A stretch of DNA of 64,000 bases from positions 62,001 through 126,000 of the forward strand of contig JAGOPY010000004.1 in assembly GCA_017991835.1 (NCBI GenBank), in the 5' to 3' direction. Every line of letters starts with the position of its first letter. The first letter of the stretch is position 1. This document shows, in pieces, positions 23,488-32,749 of the stretch. The translations under genes and the position numbers were made by a program. Under the pieces are notes generated by a model. It was given only the letters and a program-made list of their open reading frames with translations. It was not told the origin of the DNA and ran no database searches. This DNA comes from Bacteroidales bacterium (lineage in GTDB: Bacteria > Bacteroidota > Bacteroidia > Bacteroidales > JAGOPY01).

Positions 23488-26196
23488 TCACCGTTTCAAC
23501 ACGATCTCCGCACTGGTCCTCACACCGTCAATAGCCACCACGACGTAATACATCCCGGCAGGGAGCCGGTGGCTGTTCCAGGAAACCGCACCTGTAGTGC
23601 CGCCAGTCTGATATCCGGCGCTGAGCAGCGTGGCGACAGGCCTGCCGGTGGCGTCATACAGGACAATCGTTGCTTTGCCGGGACGGTTGAGGGTGTAGAT
23701 CAGGTGGAGTTCCCCGGTGAAAGGATTGGGGCTGGTAATGAGCGTTTGATTTTCATTTTCGGTGAGAGGCTCGTTCATTCCGACATAAAACCACTCGTAC
23801 GCTCCCATGTCCGCCCGGCTGCCGAAGACTCTCGGGTTGCCTGCAAGGTCGGTATCGGGGAGGTTGAGCCCGGTGGTATCGGGTGTTCCTGCATCGATGC
23901 AGGGAGAATCATTGAGAAGCTGCCAGTCGGCGGCCAGGCCGTCATATTCAACACCGGTCCCATCGCTGGGATCGGTAAAATAAGGATCGAGATCAAGGTT
24001 GTTTTCGTAAATGCCGTTATATTCGCCACCCGCCCCTGGACCTCCAAATCCTGCCACACCACCTTGGATGTCGCAGTAGTAGAAGTTAGGGTCACAGTTA
24101 GTATTTTCTAAGGATATTTGACTACCGCCTGAAGGAGCTTCATTACCGTATAACACACAATTTTTGAAGTTAGGATTTGAATTATTGACCACTCTTACTC
24201 CTCCTCCATAACTATACGCAAGATTGTTTGTAATCGTAGTATTGACAATCATGGGGCTTGACTGCTGTATTCTAAGTCCACTCCCCGTATTGTTAGATAC
24301 AAGATTATTCACAAAGCTCGTGTTAGTATTATTAGAGAAATATACTGCACCAAATCCTGGCATAGGAGTTGTATTATTCACGAACTTATTGCTTCTGATC
24401 ATGGGAGATCCGGCCGCAATACTAAGAGCGCCTCCACCTCCTGCTGAATTATACTGGAATGTATTATTTTCTATCAACATACTTGCATCACCATTGCTAG
24501 CATAGATGGCTCCGCCATATCCAACAATAGCATGATTGGATACGAATATGTTATTATAGATATAATACTCCACATAAGAGTTATGATGCAGCAACATGGC
24601 TCCTCCAATCATGGAAGTATTATTATTATCTAGCTTAGAATTTGTAAGTTTGAGCTTACTTGTGTAGGACTCTATGGCTCCGCCACCACCGCTACCATCA
24701 TAATTATTGTGGAGACGTGAGCGGTCTATCTTGATCTTATTGATATAGGACAAGTAGACCGCGTGGTTGTCGGCATAGCTGATACGGCAATAGACAAAGC
24801 GACTGGTGTCATTGTCATTCATCACGGTATTGTCCATGTACTGATTATCCAGCTTGATACCAAGCCATCCTGCTGTCGTATCGATAGCCGAGATAGTGAT
24901 CGAATCAGCCTGAGTGCCAATTGCATTTATATTACCATAGACCTGAAGCCAGGTATTGGCAGCAAACTTGAGATTGGCGCCTGGACTCAAAGTCAAGGTG
25001 ATACCATCAGCTATCGCTGTCTTGGTGGTCTTGTTTTGTGTCCCGGACCATGTAGCATTTGCAATGATCGTAGAACCATCATTGGGCTTGATACCGATGA
25101 TAGCTTGCTGATTATTGGTGAAGTTGTAAGTGCCGGGATTGATGCTGGTGAGGTAATAATATCCGTCATACGCCCCTCCCCAGCCGAAGTTGAAATGGAA
25201 GTAATCGCTCCCGCTGTAGCCGTCGCACACCCATTGGTGGCTTCCCACCCCATCACCCCGGTAATGGACCGGCCGCCCCGGAACGGCATCCAGTTCAGCT
25301 TTGATCACCTCTTCCCACCCGGGAGACATGGAAACAAACTGAAGGGAACTGTATGCCTTTTTGAAGTAATTCAGATAGGCCCTGCTCATGGGCTCACGGT
25401 CGTTAACCCAGCCCACGTTAGTTGCCGTTGGGCCGAACTGAGATCCGCAAGACACCGCAGCGTGAAACATCAGTGTAGCCACATCCAAGTTGGAAGCGCT
25501 GATGCTGGCGGGCATGTTTTCCCAATGGTAGACAGTGTTTCCGTAATCGGCGGAGAGGGTTCCATAGGGGTCCTGACCATAGGTATAACTGCCCAGGCCC
25601 GTTTCAATTTCTGCCCAGTACTTCAGGATCTGTGCCATGGCAACCCCCACGCAGCCCACCAGGGTATGCCCGCCGGAACCGCCGGCATCCGCCGGACAGG
25701 CCTCATTATAGGGCCAGAGCTGGTTCCAGGTGGTGGTGAGGAGAGGCTGCACCTCTTCAAGGTCTTTTAACGGCTTATCCGATGCCAGCAGACCGGCCCA
25801 TTGCTGCCGGATTTCTTCCGAAGCAGGCAGGTCTGTCGCTTTCACCGCCATGATCTGATCTTCATAGGACTTCATCCATCCATGGACATTGCAGCCATAC
25901 ACCGTGTCGGGGGAAACCGCCCAGGCGGATTCTGAGGAATAGCCCAAAACCGGCACCACCCGGTCATCCGCCGATACGATTACAAAACCCTGCTCACCGT
26001 TGTTGTAAATGTAGTACAGGGTTTCACCCGCAGCAGAACGGGTTTCTTTCAGTGCCAGCGGCTCATCCACCGCGATGCCTCGCTGCTTCAGGAAATGCAT
26101 TCCGGCTTTGCGGGCCGTGGGCTCATCGATGAAACCGGCAAAAGAAAGTTCAAAGGTCAGTAAACCGGCCAGCAAGAGAGTCAGCATGTTTTTCAT
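23488..26196 (-). CDS. Secreted C10 (streptopain-like) cysteine peptidase with beta-helix and T9SS sorting domain
   Basis: A 902-aa exported protein. Signal peptide (1-20), Spi-type propeptide (to about 150), C10 papain-like domain with Cys182 in GGHTLVGCVGVAMAQIL and His320 in GSHQWVCDGY, and the FHFNFGWGGAYDGYYYL strand typical of SpeB-like enzymes. From about 400 to 780 there is a Pel/Asn-rich parallel beta-helix (SNNTNTSFVNN, NTTITNN) ending in a choice-of-anchor segment, LNLPDTDLAGNPRVFGSRADMGAYE. The last 80 residues form a T9SS type A sorting domain (SPNPFTGELHLIYTL). It would act at the cell surface or outside the cell. Confidence 0.93.
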   Translation of the reverse strand: MKNMLTLLLAGLLTFELSFAGFIDEPTARKAGMHFLKQRGIAVDEPLALKETRSAAGETLYYIYNNGEQGFVIVSADDRVVPVLGYSSESAWAVSPDTVYGCNVHGWMKSYEDQIMAVKATDLPASEEIRQQWAGLLASDKPLKDLEEVQPLLTTTWNQLWPYNEACPADAGGSGGHTLVGCVGVAMAQILKYWAEIETGLGSYTYGQDPYGTLSADYGNTVYHWENMPASISASNLDVATLMFHAAVSCGSQFGPTATNVGWVNDREPMSRAYLNYFKKAYSSLQFVSMSPGWEEVIKAELDAVPGRPVHYRGDGVGSHQWVCDGYSGSDYFHFNFGWGGAYDGYYYLTSINPGTYNFTNNQQAIIGIKPNDGSTIIANATWSGTQNKTTKTAIADGITLTLSPGANLKFAANTWLQVYGNINAIGTQADSITISAIDTTAGWLGIKLDNQYMDNTVMNDNDTSRFVYCRISYADNHAVYLSYINKIKIDRSRLHNNYDGSGGGGAIESYTSKLKLTNSKLDNNNTSMIGGAMLLHHNSYVEYYIYNNIFVSNHAIVGYGGAIYASNGDASMLIENNTFQYNSAGGGGALSIAAGSPMIRSNKFVNNTTPMPGFGAVYFSNNTNTSFVNNLVSNNTGSGLRIQQSSPMIVNTTITNNLAYSYGGGVRVVNNSNPNFKNCVLYGNEAPSGGSQISLENTNCDPNFYYCDIQGGVAGFGGPGAGGEYNGIYENNLDLDPYFTDPSDGTGVEYDGLAADWQLLNDSPCIDAGTPDTTGLNLPDTDLAGNPRVFGSRADMGAYEWFYVGMNEPLTENENQTLITSPNPFTGELHLIYTLNRPGKATIVLYDATGRPVATLLSAGYQTGGTTGAVSWNSHRLPAGMYYVVVAIDGVRTSAEIVLKR

Positions 26197-26236
26197 AGGG
26201 TTTAATTGGAGGGGCTAAGATAAGAAAAATGTTTGA

Positions 26237-26310
26237 GGTTCCAGGTTCCAGGTTCCAAGTTCCTGGTTCCAATGTTCCAGAGTTCCAGGTTCCAGGTTTC
26301 AGGTTTCATC
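26237..26310. repeat. GTTCCAGG octad array
   Basis: About ten units of the form GTTCCAGG/GTTCCAAT in the gap upstream of the C10 peptidase gene, same family as at 15037. Confidence 0.75.
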
Positions 26311-26317
26311 AATTCTT

Positions 26318-26395
26318 TCGCCCTCGTGCATAGTGAATAGAAAATCCGAAATAAATCCGCGTTAATCCGTCGCATCCGTGTCATCCGTGTGCTAT
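26318..26395 (+). repeat. TTTCGCCCTCGTGCATAG...CGGATT element, copy 2
   Basis: Starts with the same about 30 nt as the copy at 22819 and ends in ATCCGTG repeats. Confidence 0.7.
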
Positions 26396-26412
26396 TGATA
26401 AGCTTAAAAACA

Positions 26413-26420
26413 TAGTTTTG
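26413..26420 (+). promoter_or_regulatory. -7 element of the CpeT-like gene
   Basis: TAGTTTTG fits TAnnTTTG, 20 nt before the ATG at 26441. Confidence 0.5.
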
Positions 26421-26440
26421 TAAACTATAAAAATAAGTCT

Positions 26441-27067
26441 ATGAAAACGCTTAGTATCATCCTGGTGTTATTAATAAACGGGATTTCATCCTTCTCCCAG
26501 TCACAAATTATCACCGCCAAAGACCTTCCGAAGCTCGCCTCCATGATGACCGGGCAGTTCAGCAGCGAAAAGCAGGCCGCCGCAGATAAGGACTTCCTCC
26601 ATATCCGGCTGAGCATGACCCCCATCATGCCTGGGAACAAGGATGGCTACTGGCTTTACGTCGAACAGGCGATGGCCTCGGCGATGGATAAACCCTACCG
26701 CCAGCGGGTCTACCGCCTGAGCATTGCGGACGACACGACGATTGTCAGCAAAGTCTTTGAGCTGAAGAATCCGTTGGCCTACACCGGCGGACATGAGATG
26801 CCGGAGAAACTGGCTGTTATTACCCCGGATTCACTGATCGACCGGCAGGGATGCAGCATTTTCCTGCACAAAACGGGGAAAAAACGCTTTGAAGGTTCCA
26901 CACCGGGCAAAGAGTGCCTGAGTTCGCTGCGGGGCGCAACCTATGCCACTTCAGAAGTCGTTATCACTCCCAGACAAATGGTTTCCTGGGACCGCGGCTG
27001 GGACAGGGAAGACAATCAGGTCTGGGGATCGGAGAAAGGCGGATATATCTTCTTTAAGAAAAAATAA
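26441..27067 (+). CDS. CpcT/CpeT-family exported protein
   Basis: A 208-aa protein with a signal peptide (ISSFSQS). The pattern LASMMTGQFSSEKQAAADKD, a DGYWLYVEQA motif, PYRQRVYRL and the C-terminal WDRGWD..DNQVWGSEKGGYIF matches the CpcT/CpeT family, best known as phycobiliprotein bilin lyases in cyanobacteria. No bilin proteins are expected here, so the bacteroidotal homologue must have another, unknown role in the periplasm. It is a single gene with its own promoter. Confidence 0.82.
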   Translation: MKTLSIILVLLINGISSFSQSQIITAKDLPKLASMMTGQFSSEKQAAADKDFLHIRLSMTPIMPGNKDGYWLYVEQAMASAMDKPYRQRVYRLSIADDTTIVSKVFELKNPLAYTGGHEMPEKLAVITPDSLIDRQGCSIFLHKTGKKRFEGSTPGKECLSSLRGATYATSEVVITPRQMVSWDRGWDREDNQVWGSEKGGYIFFKKK

Positions 27068-27135
27068 TATGGTGTTTTGAAATTTATTGTATTTTTAACC
27101 AATCTTACTTCCAATCAAACCAAAAACTACATACC

Positions 27136-27878
27136 ATGAAAAACTTTAGCCTGATTTTATTGTTATTACTGGCGATCACTGTTTCCGGTCAGGTTGTTCC
27201 CAATGAGGGATTATAATTGAAAACAGCAGTGCAAATTTAAGAACCGCTATCGAACCATGCACATTGTGTGACGAAGGTTCTGTGTTCTGCAATACGCCAA
27301 GTCCTTACGCTGGGGTTGGATTAAGTGATGACCAGCGGTGTTTTGTGTGCTACGATAATTTTTACAATGTGAATTCACCTATTGGAAAAATTACATTCTG
27401 GGGAAGTGATCTGACTTATACTTATAATTATGTGGGTTGCATACCTTCTGAAGGCAAAACTTTTACCTTTGCTTTTTATGAGAATGCGGAAGGCGCGGTA
27501 GGAAACCTGGTGACCTCTTTCCAGGCTATTCCCGCAAAGGCTTATTGCCTGCCCCCTTTTGCATACCAGGATGCTCCAATTATTAAATATGAAGTAGAAT
27601 TGCCTGCTCCAATCACCATGACCGATGGATGGCTGTCGATACTGGGAACGGGTGGTACGGATGGTTGCTGGTTTGGATGGTGCATTGCCTCTTCCGGTGA
27701 TAATTTTATGTACCAGGCGTGTTACTCATCTTTCTCCGATTATGAGCTTGATCTGGCATTTACGCTGGGTCCGCCACCGGAGAACCCGGGCGTGGTCATC
27801 CCTATCTCAAACTGGGCGCTGATGCTGGCAATCGGCCTGATCCTTACGTTTGCCTTTTTCCGCTTCAGAAAACTTTAA
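27136..27878 (+). pseudogene. Frameshifted exported protein with an IPTL-CTERM-like anchor
   Basis: The ATG at 27136 opens a signal peptide (MKNFSLILLLLLAITVSGQ) that ends at a TAA after 26 codons. The +1-offset frame from about 27207 continues as ENSSANLRTAIEPCTLCDEG to 27878, so one base is missing near GAGGGA at 27204-27210. The mature part is Cys-rich (about 230 aa), and ends VIPISNWALMLAIGLILTFAFFRFRKL, a hydrophobic C-terminal helix before basic residues, close to the IPTL-CTERM sorting signal. Whether this is a real mutation or a sequencing error in a G run cannot be decided here. Confidence 0.75.
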
Positions 27879-27940
27879 ACGGTCAGCATTTCCATTTTAC
27901 ATCCGCTGCACGATTTTTCCTTTCATTTGATTTCCGGATA

Positions 27941-27948
27941 TATCTTTG
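27941..27948 (+). promoter_or_regulatory. -7 element of the GH13 gene
   Basis: TATCTTTG fits TAnnTTTG. Transcription would begin near 27955, which rules against the in-frame ATG at 27956 and supports the ATG at 27992. Confidence 0.5.
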
Positions 27949-27991
27949 CATCCCAATGCGCCGGTTCCAATATTGGCTTTATCAATTTATC

Positions 27992-29764
27992 ATGAAAATC
28001 AAATTATCGTTTTGTAAAATCATCTTTCTGATATCTATATTAATCTCCTCCTGTCAGATGCCTGAAAATAAATCAGTTAGAACCAATCAATCACTTACTG
28101 AAAAAGCCTGGTGGAAAGAAGCGGTCGTCTACCAGGTCTACCCCCGCAGCTTTAAAGATTCAGACGGCGATGGCGTCGGCGACCTGAAAGGGATCATCGA
28201 AAAGCTCGATTACATTAAAAGCCTCGGTGTCGATGTAGTCTGGCTTAATCCCATCTTCGCCTCGCCGAATGACGACAACGGGTACGACATCAGCGATTAC
28301 CGGGCGATCATGAAAGAGTTCGGCACGATGGAGGACTTTGATAACCTCCTTCAAGGGATGCATGACCGGGAGATCAAACTGGTGATGGACCTTGTGGTAA
28401 ACCACTGCAGCTCCGAACACCCCTGGTTTGTGGAGGCCCGCAGCAGCCGCGAAAACCCTTTCCGCGACTATTTCCACTGGTGGCCGGCCGAAAAGGGTAA
28501 ACCGGCAAAACGGTACAGCTTCTTCGACGTTAACAACGATGCGTGGAAATACGACAGCCTGACCGATTCGTACTACCTGCACTATTTCTCGGTCAAACAA
28601 CCCGACCTGAACTGGGAAAACCCGAAGGTCAGGACGGAGATCTACGACATGATGAAATTCTGGTTCGATAAAGGGATCGACGGTTTCCGGATGGATGTGA
28701 TCCCTTTCATCAGCAAGGATACGACTTTCCCGGAGCTGCCGGCCGAATACAACGGCGACATGGTGAGATACTATGCCAACGGGCCGCACCTGCACGAATA
28801 CCTGCAGGAGATGAACAGGGAAGTGCTTTCAAAATACGATATCATGACCGTTGCCGAAGGCGCCGGGATCACCTATCGCGAAGCCCCCGATTTCGTGTAT
28901 CCTGAGCGGAAAGAGCTGAACATGGCCTATCATTTCGACGGGATAAATATCGGCTACCTGCCCGGCCGGTTCAAGGTGATGAACCCCAATGGCTACGACC
29001 TGCTGGAGTTTAAACGGGTTTATTCGCTCTGGGACAGTGTCTTTGCCGAAAAAGGCTGGGGCACGATCTATCTTGGCAATCACGACCAGCCCCGGATGGT
29101 GACCCGCTGGGGCAACGACAGCCCGGAGTACCGTGAATTATCTTCCAAAATGCTGACCACTTTCCTGCTCACGATGCGCGGAACGCCCTACTATTACTTC
29201 GGCGACGAACTAGGCATGTCCAACATTAAATTCGAGCATATCGAAGATTACCGCGATATCGAGTCGATCAACATGTACCGGCAGGTGAAGGAGAGGGGAG
29301 GCGACCTGCAGGCCTTCCTGGAAGCGCAGAAGATCTCGGCACGCGACAACGGCCGTACCCCTTTCCAGTGGGACGATTCGCCGAATGCCGGGTTTACCGC
29401 CGGAACGCCCTGGCTGAAGGTCAACCCCAATTACAACGGGGTCAACGCTGCCGCACAGGAAAACGATCCGAACTCCGTCCTGAATCATTTCCGGAAGATG
29501 GTCAGGCTCCGCAAATCGGAACCGGCCCTGGTTTATGGACATTACACCTTGCTTGATCCCGCCAATCCCGATGTGTATGCCTACCGTCGGGAATTTGAGG
29601 GGACCCGGATTTTGGTGATTCTTAACTTTAAAGACAAAACCGCTGTGACCAGCCTGGGAACAGAGACGGGTCAGCCCGAAATCCTGGCCGGAAACTATCC
29701 GGCCCCCTTTTCTTTCAGAGAATTACGTCCGTATGAAGCGATAGTATGCAAATTAAAGGATTGA
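27992..29764 (+). CDS. GH13 alpha-glucosidase lipoprotein (oligo-1,6-glucosidase-like)
   Basis: A 590-aa lipoprotein (lipobox LISSC) of glycoside hydrolase family 13, cutting alpha-glucosidic bonds at the periplasmic or outer membrane face. All four conserved regions are present: DLVVNHCS, GFRMDVIPF with the nucleophile Asp235, the acid/base Glu289 in TVAEGAG, and YLGNHDQPR. Region order and length fit oligo-1,6-glucosidase/trehalose-type members (QPDLNWENPKVR). The start is ATG 27992, 12 codons inside the longest frame. The next gene overlaps its end by 19 nt. Confidence 0.93.
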   Translation: MKIKLSFCKIIFLISILISSCQMPENKSVRTNQSLTEKAWWKEAVVYQVYPRSFKDSDGDGVGDLKGIIEKLDYIKSLGVDVVWLNPIFASPNDDNGYDISDYRAIMKEFGTMEDFDNLLQGMHDREIKLVMDLVVNHCSSEHPWFVEARSSRENPFRDYFHWWPAEKGKPAKRYSFFDVNNDAWKYDSLTDSYYLHYFSVKQPDLNWENPKVRTEIYDMMKFWFDKGIDGFRMDVIPFISKDTTFPELPAEYNGDMVRYYANGPHLHEYLQEMNREVLSKYDIMTVAEGAGITYREAPDFVYPERKELNMAYHFDGINIGYLPGRFKVMNPNGYDLLEFKRVYSLWDSVFAEKGWGTIYLGNHDQPRMVTRWGNDSPEYRELSSKMLTTFLLTMRGTPYYYFGDELGMSNIKFEHIEDYRDIESINMYRQVKERGGDLQAFLEAQKISARDNGRTPFQWDDSPNAGFTAGTPWLKVNPNYNGVNAAAQENDPNSVLNHFRKMVRLRKSEPALVYGHYTLLDPANPDVYAYRREFEGTRILVILNFKDKTAVTSLGTETGQPEILAGNYPAPFSFRELRPYEAIVCKLKD

Positions 29765-31704
29765 TACAGCGGTGGCCCAACCTGGCCGTTATTATTAAGA
29801 CTTACCTGACCGTCCTGGCGATCTTCACCGGGTTCAGGTTGTTTTTGTTCCTTACGGAATTAAGAAGGATTGAATCATTCAGCGGAGAACTGGGAGATAT
29901 TATCCGGGCTTTCATCATGGGTGTCCGGTTCGATGTCGTAATTTCCGGATACATTCTTGCATTACCGGCCCTGGTGCTTTCGGTCCTTTTCATCCTCAAC
30001 CGCCATCCCGAATGGATTTATAAGCTCTTTTTCTGGTGGGTATTTATTCTCTTTACCATTGCTTTTATTGTTTGCGCTGTCGACGTGCCCTATTTCAACC
30101 AGTTCTTCTCCCGGTTGACCGTTGCCGCTTTCCAGTGGACCGACAACATGGGAATGGTAATGAAAATGTTGCTGGAAGAGCCCCGGTATTATATCATCCT
30201 TATCCCTTTAATCATTTTTATTTATCTCTTTATCAGGATATTAAAAAGAATTTATAATAAGATTCCTGAACAGAGATCCGATGTCCACGTTTTGTTAAGG
30301 ATTACGGTGAGCCTGGTTTTGCTGGGAATGGTCTTCATCGGGATAAGGGGCAGGATCCAGGCAAAGGCGCCGATCAAAGTCGGGACCGCTTATTTTTCCG
30401 ACAACGCTTTCCTGAACCAGCTCGGGTTGAACCCGGTCTTTACATTTATGCGCAGCTACCTGGATGTCAGGGATCAGAGAAACCGTTCTGTAACCCTTAT
30501 GGAACCTGCAAAGGCGATTGAAAAAGTCCGTGAGTACCTTGGAATCTCCGAACCGATCGGCGATTATCCCGTTGCACGGCAAGTTTTAGCCGATTCATCG
30601 GAGAAGAAAGAATACAATGTCGTCCTGGTGCTTATGGAGAGCATGAGCGCTGCCAATATGGCCCGTCACGGGAACAAAGAGAACCTTACTCCGTTTCTCG
30701 ACAGCATTTCACACCAGGGTTATTATTTCGAAAATATTTATAGTGCCGGGATCCATACCTTCAACGGGGTTTTCAGCACCCTGTTCTCCTTTCCGGCCAT
30801 ATACCGCCAGAACCCGATGCGCGAAAGCACCATCTTCAAATACAACGGCATAGGCTACACCCTCCGAAAGAACGGTTATTCGACGGTTTATTTTACCACT
30901 CACGACGGCCAGTTCGACAATATCGAAGGGTTTTTGAAAGGGAATGATTTTGAATATATTTTTACTCAGGATGATTATCCGGCCGCGAAAGTCAAGACCT
31001 CCCTGGGTGTTCCCGACGATTATATGTTTGAGTTCTCGATGCCGGTTATCGACGGGCTGTATGAGATGAACAAACCCTTTTTCATTACCTTCCTGACCGC
31101 AAGCAACCACACCCCGTATTATCTACCCGGTTATTATCAGCCGAGGCATAAGGATATCAAGGATCAGATGGTGGAGTATGCCGACTGGTCGCTCAGGAAA
31201 TTCGTGGAAATGGCAGCGTCAAAACCCTGGTTTGAGAAAACTGTCTTTGTTTTCATTGCCGACCACGGCCTGCCGATCAATGCCCGGTATGATATCCCGC
31301 TGGATTATCACCATTCTCCGCTCATCTTTTATGCGCCGGGGATTATCCGGCCGGAGACGTTTTCCGTTACCGGCGGGCAGATCGATGTTTTCCCTACTAT
31401 CATGGGAATCCTTAATCAAAACTATATCAACAATACCCTGGGTATTGACCTTATTAAAGAATCCAGGCCGTATATCTTTATTAATCATGAAGATAAGCTC
31501 GGTGTTTTAGATGATGAATTCCTGTTGATCATGAAACCGGAAGGGGAGCGGTTGCTATACAAATATAAAACCGGGGATAAAAAGAATTACAGTAACGAAT
31601 ACCCGGACCAGGTACGGTCGATGGAAGAGTACACAAACGCCAACCTCCAGGTATTCCAGGATTTAATGGGAAGTGATAAGCGGTTCTGCGAATATAAGCA
31701 GTGA
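29746..31704 (+). CDS. LTA-synthase/MdoB-like sulfatase-fold phosphoglycerol transferase
   Basis: A 652-aa membrane enzyme: about five N-terminal transmembrane helices (to residue 205) and an extracytoplasmic alkaline-phosphatase/sulfatase domain. Glu299 (LVLMESMS) and Thr338 (GIHTFNGVFSTL) are the expected metal ligand and nucleophile, and VFIADHG carries metal ligands. Relatives move phosphoglycerol or phosphoethanolamine from a lipid to a glycan or lipid. The start overlaps the GH13 gene and a glycerophosphodiesterase follows, so the three may share a transcript. Confidence 0.9.
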   Translation: MQIKGLIQRWPNLAVIIKTYLTVLAIFTGFRLFLFLTELRRIESFSGELGDIIRAFIMGVRFDVVISGYILALPALVLSVLFILNRHPEWIYKLFFWWVFILFTIAFIVCAVDVPYFNQFFSRLTVAAFQWTDNMGMVMKMLLEEPRYYIILIPLIIFIYLFIRILKRIYNKIPEQRSDVHVLLRITVSLVLLGMVFIGIRGRIQAKAPIKVGTAYFSDNAFLNQLGLNPVFTFMRSYLDVRDQRNRSVTLMEPAKAIEKVREYLGISEPIGDYPVARQVLADSSEKKEYNVVLVLMESMSAANMARHGNKENLTPFLDSISHQGYYFENIYSAGIHTFNGVFSTLFSFPAIYRQNPMRESTIFKYNGIGYTLRKNGYSTVYFTTHDGQFDNIEGFLKGNDFEYIFTQDDYPAAKVKTSLGVPDDYMFEFSMPVIDGLYEMNKPFFITFLTASNHTPYYLPGYYQPRHKDIKDQMVEYADWSLRKFVEMAASKPWFEKTVFVFIADHGLPINARYDIPLDYHHSPLIFYAPGIIRPETFSVTGGQIDVFPTIMGILNQNYINNTLGIDLIKESRPYIFINHEDKLGVLDDEFLLIMKPEGERLLYKYKTGDKKNYSNEYPDQVRSMEEYTNANLQVFQDLMGSDKRFCEYKQ

Positions 31705-31724
31705 ATTTTGTAATTTTACTCCCG

Positions 31725-32558
31725 ATGAAAGCACTCCTCAAATTTTTACTGGTAATCATCCTCATCCCTGTTATCCTGGTTTTGGTATTGTTTTTTGTTG
31801 AAGGGGGTACGGGGAGAAAAGAGCCTGTTACCCTTCCTGTAAAAGACCCGGATGCTCCCCTGTATTTTGCCCATCGGGGTGTAGAGGCAGGTGTGCCGGA
31901 AAACAGCCTGCCGGCGATCGAAAAGGCCCGGAAAGCCGGATTCAGGGCGCTGGAGGTCGATATCCGCAAAACTTCCGACAATGAACTGATCCTTTTCCAC
32001 GACGCAGATGCCGGAAGGCTCCTGGGAATCGATACAACGGTCGCCACCCTGTCACTGGCAGAGATCCGGCAAAGAAACTTGCTGTGGAACGGGGATACGA
32101 CAAAATTCAAAGTATTGACGCTGAAAGAACTGTTGGATAAATACCAGGATAATTTCATCTATTATTTTGATATGAAACTGGGAGGTATCACCGATATTGA
32201 TGATCTGGTCCACCTGGTATGGAGTCATGATATTTCCAAGAATGTCATAATTGGCAGCACGAGCGTGGTGGCCGTTTTGTATATCGAATACCAGTATCCG
32301 GCAATAAATACTTCATTGGAAGGGTTCCATCCGGGCACCCAATGGATCTGGTACCTTATCCCGAAAAACCTCAAACCCGATTTTTACTCCGGGTTCGCCC
32401 GGCATGTCGATGAAGAGCATGTCAATTGGATGCAAAAGAATGATTTGTTGAAACAGCGTATCGTGTACGAGGCCGACAGCACAAACTACCAAAAGATGCT
32501 TGATTTCGGCATCAACAAGATGATCATCGATCACTGGCCGGAGCTGCAAGTGCAATGA
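31725..32558 (+). CDS. Glycerophosphodiester phosphodiesterase family protein
   Basis: A 277-aa GDPD-domain protein with one N-terminal membrane helix (LLKFLLVIILIPVILVLVLF). The catalytic His pair is in YFAHRGV and ILFHD, with Glu in ALEVDIRKT. It would hydrolyse glycerophosphodiesters, a plausible partner for the phosphoglycerol-transferase-like protein just upstream. The ATG at 31725 is 21 nt after the previous stop. Confidence 0.9.
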   Translation: MKALLKFLLVIILIPVILVLVLFFVEGGTGRKEPVTLPVKDPDAPLYFAHRGVEAGVPENSLPAIEKARKAGFRALEVDIRKTSDNELILFHDADAGRLLGIDTTVATLSLAEIRQRNLLWNGDTTKFKVLTLKELLDKYQDNFIYYFDMKLGGITDIDDLVHLVWSHDISKNVIIGSTSVVAVLYIEYQYPAINTSLEGFHPGTQWIWYLIPKNLKPDFYSGFARHVDEEHVNWMQKNDLLKQRIVYEADSTNYQKMLDFGINKMIIDHWPELQVQ

Positions 32559-32584
32559 TTTTAAATAGCGCGACAATATATCTC

Positions 32585-32692
32585 AACCACTAAGGCGACG
32601 AAGGATCTTCACGAAGCGCACTAAGGTAAGCTATTAATAATCAATTCCTTTGTGTTCCTTTGTGAATATCCTTTGTGTCCCTTTGTGGTTAA
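32585..32692. repeat. Large CACAAAG inverted repeat, copy 2
   Basis: The left half starts AACCACTAAGG, the right half ends CCCTTTGTGGTTAAA, about 108 nt, between the GDPD gene and thiL. Small direct repeats of AATGACCATC/AATGACCTTC follow, up to the thiL start. Confidence 0.75.
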
Positions 32693-32749
32693 ACCCAGAT
32701 TTATATACTTTTACAACCAATGACCATCAATGACTATCAATGACCTTCA

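Noticed and set aside
24763-25770. 335-codon plus-strand frame over the C10 peptidase
   Set aside because: Antisense shadow; the peptidase has intact catalytic motifs on the other strand.
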